A stretch of DNA of 64,000 nt from Cunninghamia lanceolata (Eukaryota > Streptophyta > Pinopsida > Cupressales > Cupressaceae): the NCBI GenBank assembly GCA_027924645.1, contig BSBN01000187.1, positions 17,998,001-18,062,000 of the forward strand, given 5' to 3'. Shown here in pieces: positions 26,008-35,704 of this stretch (position 1 is its first letter; the number at the start of each line of letters is the position of its first letter). The translations under genes and the position numbers were made by a program. Under the pieces are notes generated by a model. That model saw only the letters and a list, made by a program, of their open reading frames with translations. It was not told the DNA's origin and did no database searches.

Positions 26008-26265
26008 CTATATACCTGCAAATACATCAAGGAACTCAACAAGGTTGGCTTCTTTGGAGAACATAATACTACCATAATTTCTCCTGTACTCGGAGAAGAT
26101 ATAAGGCTTGTAAAGTCGTGGGTTGTTGTCGTCCACAAGCTTTGCTGGAGCCCAGATCTTGTAATCGTTTGGAAAGTAGAAAGCAGTGGCCAGGGATATG
26201 CGATGCTTCCATCCTTTGTAAACAACCCTATGCCCTGAACTATGGCATCTGCCATTGCTCCAGGC
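26008..26265 (-). CDS. Dioxygenase exon 3
   Basis: The acceptor is AAATGCAG/GCCTGG in phase 0. The 258-nt exon encodes AWSNGR..HRVV, the HRIS motif, and the family tail APAKLVDDNNPRLYKPYIFS..EYRR, ending at TAG. Confidence 0.87.
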   Translation of the reverse strand, partial: AWSNGRCHSSGHRVVYKGWKHRISLATAFYFPNDYKIWAPAKLVDDNNPRLYKPYIFSEYRRNYGSIMFSKEANLVEFLDVFAGI

Positions 26266-28641
26266 CTGCATTTCATGTCAAAGTGGTAAACAATCCTCTT
26301 ACCTTAAAAGAGAATAAAAAGAAATGGGTGAATGTTAAAAGCACAAACTCATTTCAATACTAGTCTGATAAAAAGAAATGAGTGAGTGTTGAATCACAAA
26401 CTCATTTTAATACCAAGACTAAACATTGCTTTGAAAGGTGGTGTTTGTAGTTATTCAATATCTGCAGTGCAATTTAGTAGGATTTTTCTAGATTCAACTA
26501 TATAATATTATTTGTTTCCCTATGATAGTAGATCTGATCATTTATAGTAGTAAAATAAATCAATACATTGACCACAATGGGTGACTTAAGCTCCTCTTTA
26601 AGTTACTTAGACTTATTTTTTACATAGTTATAACAGAGAATCCAAATACTAGGTAAACATAAATATATGGTCACAAGAATTTCAAACCTTAAGAGAATCC
26701 CCAATATTGACAACAAATGAGTGAGGTAAAGGATTGACATCGAGCCACTTCCCTTGTTTAGATAGAACCTGAAGCCCCTCCTGGTTATCGTTGTAGAGGA
26801 TTGTAAAGCAACCGGTATCTGTATGGGAATGCAGAATCTCTTCCTCCATAGAATTTCCATTAGATGAGTAGGAGTTTATTCGTATGCTTGTTGTACACTT
26901 TTCGAAATCAGAATGGTAAAAAGTCCTGAAATCTAAACCCAAGCTGGCAAGAATGATTTTAGTAATTTTTCTTGAGAGATCATGCATCCTGTTGCCGTAT
27001 GTTCCAATCTTCTTGCTGCCATGCAATACCCACAAATTATAAAAAACATACATTTTGATTTGATACAAACTGGTAAAATTTGATTTATGCAATACCCACA
27101 AATTATTAAAAACATACATTTTGATTTGATACAAACTGGTAAAATTTGATTTATGCAATACCCACAAATTATTAAAAACATACGTTTTGATTCGATACAA
27201 ACTGGTAAAATCTGATTTTCAATTGAGTTTGTTCTTATCTATCTTATTTATAGTAAACCAATCAAAATAAAGTGTTTTTAATATGTAGGATTTGAATTTG
27301 CCATCTCCCTTTTAAGAAGATAAGTTTTTCACAAACAGACCAACAAAGAAGAATTCCTTTATTTGTGTAGTTTATGTCCATATGCTGTTTTTATTGATTA
27401 CCTTCATCTAATCTTTTTATAGTTTATCCATAATCCTACAATCTGATTTTGGGTCTATAGGTGGCTTACAACATATGAGACTGGGTATATATGTATCTTA
27501 TAACATATGAGACTACCTCATACTCCCAATATGTAGGAGGCACCTAACTGTGCTAATATGAGGCATACATATCCTACCCTCTGTAGGATTCAAACTTGTG
27601 ACCTCCCTTTCAAAAGAGCAAATTTTTCACAAACAGGCCAACAAAGAGGAATTCCTTTACTTGTATAGTTTATGTTGATATGTTGTTTTTACTGGTTGTC
27701 TTCATCTAGTCTAAACATTGCTTATTTATAAGAGAGTTTAAATAGTTTGGAATATTGTTCTGTGTATAATTAGCAAAATTAAATTGTAGTCAATAAAAAT
27801 AGAATAATAATTTATTATTATTGAATGTAAATGAGTTATAAAATCGTTATTGATTGTTTGACTATTGAAATTTAATATTTATATTAAATAATGCAATAGT
27901 AAAAGGTAAATTTTGGCTAATAAAAATAGGATAACTGGTTACCATTACTTTTGTATCTCACAAATGAGGTGTAAAATTACTTTTGAATATGGACTGTTTA
28001 ACCATTGAACCATTTCATGTTTAAGTAGAGTAATAAACAGCCAATGCGATGTGAGCTATTTAGGTGGGTAGAGGAGACTCTGCTTAAACATCAAATTGTT
28101 CAGTGGTCAAACAGTCAATGATAATTTAAATTTCAGTACAATAAATAAACACCTAATATGATGTGAACTAAATGCGTAAGGAAATAAACTCTACATAAAC
28201 ATCAAATTGTTCAACCCTCAAACAATAATAATAATTTCAGAAATACTAAGGAAATCCATACCAGAACTCTGGGTTTTTATCTTCAGGCCATACTTTATTA
28301 GACATTTCTTGAACTGAATCTAAATGAGGCAAGTTGTGGAGGTCAAAGCTTAAATTCCAAGGTGGAAGAGCTCTGTAAGAAGCTGTGCTGACTCTTTCTT
28401 TAACTTCAGCAGGCATTGCACATAATTGCTGGATTTGGGACATGACATCTTCCAGAAGATGTACAGGAATTCCATGGTTCACGACGAAGAAAAATCCCCA
28501 TTCTTTGCAAGCTTCTCTCACTTTCCTAGTCAATTCATGATCTTGGAGATGGTTTAATTCTTCACCATCAAATTCATACAGAAACTGTGAAATATCAATA
28601 ACAGCAAAATCAACTTTCTCGACACTGGTTTGAATAAACAT
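26008..28641 (-). CDS. 2-oxoglutarate/Fe(II)-dependent dioxygenase, three exons (DOXC/DAO- or GA-oxidase-like)
   Basis: Exon 1 is 28641-28262, exon 2 27015-26688, exon 3 26265-26008. The introns have GT...AG ends and the phases agree, giving 321 codons. The N-terminal DIOX_N part has IDIS, EACKEWGFFFVVNHGIPVHL and AMPAEVKERV. The C-terminal jelly-roll domain has the iron ligands HTD (LHSHTDTG, residues about 213-218) and H (SGHRVV), plus R-x-S (HRISLA) for 2-oxoglutarate. NIGDSLK/AWSNGR spans the second splice junction as in the family. Length is normal (300-360 residues). Such cytosolic enzymes oxidise small molecules such as gibberellins, auxin or specialised metabolites; the substrate cannot be told here. 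The start is ATG 28641, 16 codons before VIDIS. No stops or shifts are seen, and it is the only apparently functional gene in the window. Confidence 0.9.
26688..27015 (-). CDS. Dioxygenase exon 2
   Basis: The acceptor is GCATGGCAG/CAAGAAG and the donor CTTAAG/GTTTGA. The 328-nt exon encodes KKIGTYGNRMHDLSRKI through HTDTG to NIGDSLK. The first base completes the split codon as TGC (Cys). The 66-bp repeat array begins five bases upstream of this exon. Confidence 0.87.
27021..27218. repeat. Three tandem 66-bp repeats in dioxygenase intron 1
   Basis: Copies at 27021-27086, 27087-27152 and 27153-27218 start ATGCAATACCCACAAATTAT and differ at only a few bases. The array lies against the exon 2 acceptor. 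On the minus strand each unit contains a TTTTACCAG and a T-rich stretch. The unit is 22 codons and stays open in the exon 2 frame. Confidence 0.95.
27283..27712. repeat. Diverged ~130-bp direct repeat in intron 1
   Basis: 27283-27413 and 27582-27712 share TTTTTCACAAACAG(A/G)CCAACA and the AATTCCTTTA..TGT.TAGTTTATGT stretch, about 299 bp apart. They look like two decayed copies of one dispersed repeat inside the intron. Confidence 0.75.
27897..28033. repeat. Dispersed repeat copy 1 (intron 1)
   Basis: Shares AAAGGTAAATTTTGGCTAAT, AATGAGGTGTAAAATT and ATGTTTAAGTAGAGT in the same order with 31838-31950. The family is unknown. No terminal inverted repeats are obvious. Confidence 0.65.
28262..28641 (-). 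CDS. Dioxygenase exon 1
   Basis: Holds the DIOX_N domain from ATG to PEF and the first two bases of the next codon. The donor is TTCTG/GTATGG. The exon is 380 nt, ending in phase 2. Confidence 0.87.
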
Positions 28642-28987
28642 GATTGGAATCACAAGAGAAAAGTAGAGCAGATTTATTTCTTAGTATACAAAACAAGTGT
28701 ATTCTTAAATCGATTAGGGTTGTGTATTATAGGGTGGAGATGGAATATTTAGGCCTCCTTACGACATATCGATCAGACATGATGATCACTTTTAAAATGG
28801 GATTCTGTAATTGTTTATTGTCTAAATAACTTTTTAATGAAGGAGCATATCTAAGCAGACCAGATTTGGCGGAAAATGAACAGAAGAATGTAATTTAAAA
28901 TTATGAAAGTAATATTTAGAAACCATATTGTCTTTCCCCTATTATCATGCTGTGTAGTATACTTTGTCATTCCTTACGAGACCTGGA
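28642..28987. other. Upstream region of the dioxygenase gene
   Basis: About 350 bp of A/T-rich DNA between the start codon and the first tandem-repeat units. Apart from the candidate TATA box I see no element that I can support. Confidence 0.4.
28724..28735 (-). promoter_or_regulatory. Candidate TATA box of the dioxygenase gene
   Basis: The minus strand reads CCCTATAATACAC about 85-95 nt upstream of the ATG, which would leave a short 5' UTR. The area is A/T-rich, so chance matches are common. Confidence 0.3.
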
Positions 28988-29235
28988 AGTTTATTAAATA
29001 TTAAAATTATAGACTAATTTTAATCTAAGGCTATCATTGTCACATCTTTTAAAGGGTTTATTTTAGTTGTTTGATGATGATTTAATAGTATTTCGGTGAT
29101 GTGAATAAAATTTATTAAATATTATATTATAGAATAATTTAAAATTTAAGATATTATTATGATATTTTTTTAGGGATCTTAATTATTTGTGATGATGATT
29201 TAATTGTATTTTTGGTGTAAAGTGATTCTATTAGA
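28988..29235. repeat. Two units of the ~125-bp tandem repeat
   Basis: Two diverged units share TTTATTAAATATTAAAATTATAG, AT.ATTGTCACATCTTTTAA and GATGATGATTTAAT blocks with the larger array at 32487-33345. They are followed by a similar TTCTTTACATTATGTATGTACT-type flank. Confidence 0.85.
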
Positions 29236-29394
29236 AGCTTGTTCTTTACATTATGTATGTACTATTATGTTATGTATTAGTGTCTTTATTTATAACAGAG
29301 ATATTATTTGTGATGTAAATTATTTTTATTTTTCCAAAATATTGATTTGACAATCGAGGCTAAAGTGACTCTTCAAATTGATTTTTCTAGGTAA

Positions 29395-30150
29395 GTTCCT
29401 CTATGGATAATGGTCCCCCATGATGTTCCCTAAAAAGAATACCCATTTTTGCATTTAGAAAGCCTCACAATCAATCTACTCGTAAACTATTGAGAATGCC
29501 AAAATTGGATTTAAAAAAAATGAAAATAGTTGTCTTAGAGATGTAGATGGTTTACTAGTTGTGAGCTTGGACAAAGAAGGATTAAATGATGGGATTGTAG
29601 CATTTGAAAATAAAGTTCTAATCATTTCATGGGAACCAAGCTTCAATTAGAAGCAACTGAATCTTAGGTAGCAAAAAATTGGAACATTAAACATTAGGTG
29701 AATATGGGCTTCTACCAAAATGGTATTTCCTTTGTTGTTTTCTCTTTTGAAGAGGATTGTGGTCAAATATTTCAAGGAGGTCCTTGGTTCTTTGGTAGGG
29801 AAAGATTTTTCATGAAGCTTTGGCATATCGGTTTTGGCTAGATGAAGAATTGCCTTCCTCCACTCATATTTGGGTAAGCCTTTTTTTCCTTCCTATAGAA
29901 TTCTAGAATAAAAAAGTTTTCGAAGCTATCAAAAATTCCCTAGGGGTCTACTTAGGTGCTTTTGATGAACACATGCATTCAATTTTTTTTTCCTCTCCAC
30001 AACTTTGTGTCCATTTAAATTTGGATAGTGCTCTCCCAAAGAAGATTAAAATTACAATAGGCAATTTGGAGTGCAACTAGGTTTTTGATTTTGAAACTAT
30101 TCCTTTTTGATGCCAAATATACCACAATTATGAGACCATCTTTTTAGAAA
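29395..30150 (+). pseudogene. LINE ORF1 (DUF4283-like) relic
   Basis: In one frame, 29700-30100 reads SFEEDCGQIFQGGPWFFGRE, MKLWHIGFG, LPPLIFG, then ALPKKIKITIGNLECN. This follows the plant LINE ORF1 pattern (GPWFFGR, W-HIGF, LP-KI), as in the ORF1 of L2. Stops interrupt it several times. No RT follows, so only an ORF1 piece remains. Confidence 0.65.
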
Positions 30151-30357
30151 TCATCCTCACAAGTTCCAAAAGGTTGCAAATGTTGAAGGCAACAAGTCTT
30201 CCAACTACTTAAAAGAAAGCAAAGCACCCACACACATGAAAATATCAATATAGACATAAGGACAACTCTGTCAAATAGTGAAGAAGGTGAGAATGAGGAT
30301 ATTTCTGAGTGTTTGGAAAACCCAAGAGATAAACACAATGATGGGGACCTAATGAGG

Positions 30358-30712
30358 CCTAAATATACCTCATAGGGATTGAACTCAATAGAATGACAAG
30401 TGTAGAGTCCTTTGTTCCATATGCGAAAATGACCAAGAAATAGAATATCTTTAGTTTAAGGGAACTACATCCTTCAATAAAAGATACAATCTAGAACAAC
30501 CAATGGTAAAGACTAAAGGAAAGACTAAAGGAAAACCTAAATATATCTCATAGGAATTTAACTCAATAGAATGATAAGTGTAGAGTCCTTTGTTCCATAT
30601 GTGAAAATGACCAAGAAATAGAATATCTTTTATTTAAGGGAACTACATCCTTCAATAAAAAATACAATCTAGAATAACCAATAGCAAAGACTAAAGGAAA
30701 GACTAAAAGAAA
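30358..30712. repeat. 178-bp tandem duplication
   Basis: CCTAAATATA(C/T)CTCATAGG starts at 30358 and again at 30536. The two copies match over nearly their full length (AGTGTAGAGTCCTTTGTTCC, GGGAACTACATCCTTCAATA). It looks like a recent local duplication. Confidence 0.95.
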
Positions 30713-32486
30713 GGTGAAAAACTTTATGATCAAACATCAATTTGGCACTTAAAGAAACAAAATCAAGCAACGAGAGGAGTTCAATATATTTCTAGCCTTA
30801 TTCAAGATAATGTGAGTTAATTTGTTGTTTTCAGTTACCATCTGAGCCCACATGCAATCTGCACACCCAAAAACTTTATTTAAACAATTTTTGTTTTCTT
30901 TCTAATTCTTGTAGGTTTCAGGTTCAATTTCTGATTGGACTTTATCTGGACGCTAGTCCCCGATACCACCTTGATGGATAAATTGCAAAATCTCAATCAC
31001 CAGTGTGGGAGTCAAGTGCTACTTGGCGTGGTTGTTACAACTATTTTCTGTCTACACCCAGGCAAAGTATAAGATCCCTATTGCTAAACATAGACTAATC
31101 CTATGCTGGATGACCTCATTTGAATCTAGGCAGCCATTTTTGATACCTTGCTGGGTAGTTTCATTCCTTCATTATTTTTGGATTGCACTTCATGATGATA
31201 ATTAATGTCCAATGGTGGTTACATGTTAGACTTAATTCCCTGTAGTCACCCTTCATCCTGCTAATTTAAAAGAAAATAAAGAAGCACTAACACTATATTG
31301 CAAAAATCTTTTAACTAAAAAATTTTAGAGCTGAAAATAAAATGCTAAAAACAATTATACACGACTTCTCAATTAGCATAGACAACCACCAATAGAGAAG
31401 TTTATTATATGAAATGGCTTTTCTTCATTTTTCAAAATAAATAATTATCTTCTATTGCAAGAGCTGCAGCCATGCTTTTAGGAAAAAATAATAATAAAAA
31501 GAACTTAACATCTAAAAACATGCAGAAGCATGCAAGCTAAAGAATGGATAAGAATGAGTTTTATCCGATGTTGAATGCAGAAAGAAAAAAAAAGTTTGGA
31601 ATAATTCTCATGCAAACTGAGGATTGCATGGAAAAAGGAAAATAACATGCAAACTGATGCCGTTAAGCATGCACTACTTCATAATCGTGGGTAATCTTTA
31701 TGCTCACGGCAGCTCCTTGCTGGGTGTTACAGAGAATATGCTGGACGTTGGCGTTTCATTTTCCTTTTTTAAAGCTGTTTAGTTTTGGCAGATCCAATTC
31801 TTATGGGTATTCTTAAATATCATTCATTTCAATAGTCAAAGGTAAATTTTGGCTAATAAAAATAGAACAAATATTTACCACTTTTTATTGTGAATGAGGT
31901 GTAAAATTGTTATTGATTGTTTGACCATTGAAATGAATGATGTTTAAGTAGAGTGTTCACACGTGAGTCTTGATTGTGTCACCTTCAATTATATCATGTT
32001 TGTGAATTGGCTTGTTCTCTTGAATTGTAGTAGAGCCTAGTCCTTTGCTTTCTAATTATCAATAAAAGTCTTTTTTATTATTAAAAAAATATTTTCTATA
32101 TGATTATAGTTATTAAACATGTTTAAATATACTTTAAGTATTGTTTAAAGTATTAAAAATTATATTAATGTGGATACTAATTTTTGTAAACTTGTAAGGT
32201 ACACTGATCAATTCACCTTTGTTAAGGTTCAAGATGACGTGGGTTTTTTTTGAAGAGTTCCAATGTCAATTTAGTGTAATATTTAACTTGAGTATCATAT
32301 CAACCTATCTTGAAACATAACTAACTTGTGGAGTAAATATTTTCTTTGAAATTAGCATTATTTAAATCAGCTAGTTGACTATCACCCATAGGTTATCAAT
32401 TTGATTTGATTATGGAGTCGGTCCTTGTGTTAAGTAGATATAGTCTTTCAACTTTTATTACATTGTGCATTTCTTACAAGTGTTTG
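30713..32486. other. Unrecognised A/T-rich intergenic DNA
   Basis: No gene supported. It contains the second dispersed repeat copy (31838-31950). The block at 32095-32190 resembles 33425-33520 (TTAAA(C/T)ATGTTTAAATATA..TTGTTTAAAGTATTA), so a larger unit may have been duplicated around the tandem array. Confidence 0.4.
31838..31950. repeat. Dispersed repeat copy 2
   Basis: Partner of 27897-28033, about 3.9 kb away on the same strand. It retains the three shared blocks with small indels. Confidence 0.65.
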
Positions 32487-33345
32487 GAAATTTATTAAAT
32501 ATTAAAATTATAAAGTAATTTTAAACTTAAGATATTGGTGTCACTTCTTTTAATATTATGTATCTTAATTGTTTGTGATGATGATTTAATCATATTTCTT
32601 GTATAATCTAATTGAAATTTATCAAATATTAAAATTATAGAGTAATTTTAATCTTCATATATCATTGTCACATCTTTTAAAGACACTTATTTTAATTTTT
32701 TGTGATGATGATTTAATCATATTTTTGGTGTAATGTTATTGGAATTTATTAAACACTAAAATTATAGAGTAATTTTAATTCAAGATATCATTGTCACATC
32801 TTTTAGAGGGGCCTATCTTAATTATTTGTGATAATTAAATTGTATTTTTGGTGTATAATGCAATTGAAATTTCTTAAGTAAAATTGTAAAATAAATTTAA
32901 ACTCAAGACATCATTGTCACATCCTTTAAAGGGACCTATCTTAACTATTTGTGATGATGATTCAATTGTATTTCTAGTGTAATATTATTCAAATTTATTA
33001 AATATTAAAATTATAGAGTAATTGTAAACTCAAGAAATCATTGTCATCCTTTAAAGGACCCATGGTAATTGTTTGTGATGATGATTTAATCATATTTCTA
33101 TTATAATGTGATTGAAATTTATCAAATATTAAAATTATAGAATAATTTTAAACTCAAGATAGCATTGTCACATGCTTTAAAGGGACATATATTAATAGTT
33201 TGCCCTCATGTTGAAATTTATTGAATATTAGAATTATAGAGTGATTTTTTAACTCAAAATATTATTTTTACATCCTAAATAAAAGGACATATCTAAATTG
33301 TTTGTGATGATGATTTAATCATATTTTTGGTGTAATGCAATTAGA
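32487..33345. repeat. Array of about seven ~125-bp tandem repeats
   Basis: Units begin near 32487, 32615, 32743, 32867, 32991, 33115 and 33214. Each has AAATTTATTAAATATTAAAA, an ATCATTGTCACATC..TTTAAAGG core and TGTGATGATGATTTAATCAT. Units are 99-132 bp long and clearly diverged. Two more units lie at 28988-29235. Confidence 0.92.
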
Positions 33346-35699
33346 ATTTTGTTCCTTATGTTATACATTATTGTGATTTTTGCACATATGTAATAGTCTC
33401 TTTGTTCATAATAGATAGAGCTTATGATGTGATTGTAGTTATTAGATATGTTTAAATATACCTTATATATTGTTTAAAGTATTACAAATTATACAAATGT
33501 AGATACTAATCATTATAAACTTATGTACCAACCGATAAGGGGTATGAATAGAGGTTCAGAGAAACAATAATGAGGAGTTAAGGGGGAGAGAGAACGCAAT
33601 CATTTCGTAACACTAGATGGCATCACCAGTTGGAAACGAGATGGTCATGCGTGTTGGCTGTTATGGAAGTTTGAGATGGTAATTAAGGGAAGGATAGGTG
33701 GTGGTGTTGGGAATAAAACAAACATATGAGTGTCATTTTTTAAGTATTTGTTGTTTCGTTGTCTTCTGTTCATGGTGGTTTCTGTAGGAAAGCGACATGT
33801 GAGTGGCGTAATGTTGGATAAGGTAGCGGGCAAGAAGGTGTTCTCGATGTCATGTTTCAAGTGTCAGAAACATAGTCTCTAGGAAGGAGATTGTGGTCAA
33901 TTTCATCAATTATGTGGACTAGGAGATAGAGAGTCCCAGACTGCGGCGTTGGATGTTAAGGGTGTGGGTGGTTGCAAATGACCTGGATGGCAAACCAAAA
34001 GCAAGCATCTACTCGGCCATGGTGAGGTTCTTACTAGACCCGGGATATACTAGGGTGTGGTGGAATGCATTCAATGCTACCCAACCCCTGGCACGTGCGT
34101 CCATGTTGTCCACCATGACATGTTCTTATTTAATGCATGATGATGTTGGTGATGTAGTTCAACAAGTGGATGCTTTCCACGACTGCTTCATGGAGCACCT
34201 GTATGGGATTAAGAAAAGACAAATTTTCTCTAGTTGACTATTGAGGAGATAGCAAAGAAGATGCAGATCAACCTACAGAGGAGGCTATCTCAGTCTTCTT
34301 AGAATGCTGCAACACAGAGGGTGAAAGCAAGGAGGGGAATGCGAGTGCAAAGAAGGATATTCTGATAGGCCCAGAATGTAATGATGGTTGTGGTGGGACG
34401 TCGGGGCCTGTGTAATTTTCCCTGACCCCATGTTTAGTTCTTGTTTCTATCTCATACTATTGTTCTAAACTCTGGTATAAGTAGGGATTTAGGCTTTTGG
34501 GCTTATTTCATTTTGGTAAAAACATAGTAGTTGTTGATATATAATTGTCTATTGAAACCTCGCTAACAGTAGATTATATATGTTCAGATTTTGACTACAA
34601 TGATGCTACCCTTTTTTGAATGGTTCTTAGACCTAAACCAAGTTATAGTAACAAAAACATTATAAACTTAAGTAGAAGATACATAATCAAATTGCCATTG
34701 TTAAGGTGCAATATAATTATAGAATCGGTCTTATGTTAACATTCATTTGTCATAGTTATGAACCAACTTTAATGTATTTATCTTTTAATCCTAAAGTTTA
34801 TTTCCCTGCGGTGTAATTGATTATAAAGCTAGTTAATTGAAAAATAATAAAGAAAATAGATTAATAAATAAATTGTTTTAACCCAAAAAATGTGGGCATG
34901 AAGACTTAGTTGACTCGTGCATGAAAGGGTAATATTGTTAAATAATTTGAAAAGGAGGGTAAAGTGAGTCATTTACAAATATAAACTTGACTTAGAACAA
35001 GTCACACATCACATTTAGTGATTGAAAAGGATTTATGAAACTGAATTCATGTAGAAAAGGGGAAAAGTTTAGGTTTTTTACCTTATTATTACAAGAAAAT
35101 AAGAAGAAAACTTTACCCGTATTGAGCTTCCTTCTTGGTATTAAATTGTTTGTTTGAATTGTGTTTTTTCTCATGTAGTTGTTTGGGATCATTTTTCAAC
35201 ATTTTGAGGTTTATTGGAGTGATTTGAATGAGTAATATAGCCTTCTTTGCTATAATAAAAATGGGTAACATGTGAGTAAGAAATAGATAACTTATTTAAT
35301 TTACAAGGCTCTTTTTAATTATCATCTTAAATTTTGAGTAGTGTTTTCTAGTGAAAGAGCCTACTTTATTTTAAATAAGGTAAGTTTAAATAAATATAAT
35401 TTATTTGTTGCTTCCTTTTGAATACTGAAAGGTGTGCTATTTATACTAGATTTTTAGTTTAAGTATAACTAATGGGAAATGATAAGCAAGAAATGAACAA
35501 AAGAATTAAGATTTTTGAAATTAAATGCACTAGAGGATTAAGGGATGAAAGGATGAAACCTAGATAAGTTGATTGGATTAGAAGATCTAGATAGTCCTTA
35601 TGGGATGCACTTAGGTTATTGTTAGGAGAAATAGGGATATATGTTGGTATCATAACTCTAACATGGCCACAATGATTTTAGTGCAACTACACCCATGTC
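33346..35699. other. Unrecognised intergenic DNA left of gypsy G
   Basis: No gene supported with confidence. A 94-codon plus-strand stretch at 33953-34237 (MLRVWVVANDLDGKPKASIY, RASMLSTMTCSYLMHDDVGD) has balanced composition but no recognised family and no matching neighbours. The rest is A/T-rich. The target of gypsy G lies at its right end. Confidence 0.35.
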
Positions 35700-35704
35700 C
35701 TACC
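35700..35704. repeat. Target-site duplication CTACC, left of gypsy G
   Basis: CTACC precedes TGTTGGAACC and matches 55230-55234. Confidence 0.92.

Noticed and set aside
26118..26363. Plus-strand ORF opposite dioxygenase exon 3
   Set aside because: It is the antisense shadow of a well-supported exon.
27016..27200. Coding sequence continuing from exon 2 into the 66-bp repeats
   Set aside because: The acceptor at 27016-27018 joins exon 1 in phase and gives the family sequence PEF-C-KKIGTYGNRMHDL. The repeats have no counterpart in the family and no link to exon 1.
28642..28653. Start of the dioxygenase at an upstream GTG (28653)
   Set aside because: Plant genes start at ATG. The in-frame ATG at 28641 gives a normal N-terminus.
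33953..34237. Possible protein-coding gene left of gypsy G
   Set aside because: Single 94-codon frame, no recognised family, no splice-linked neighbours. Kept only as a note in the intergenic entry.
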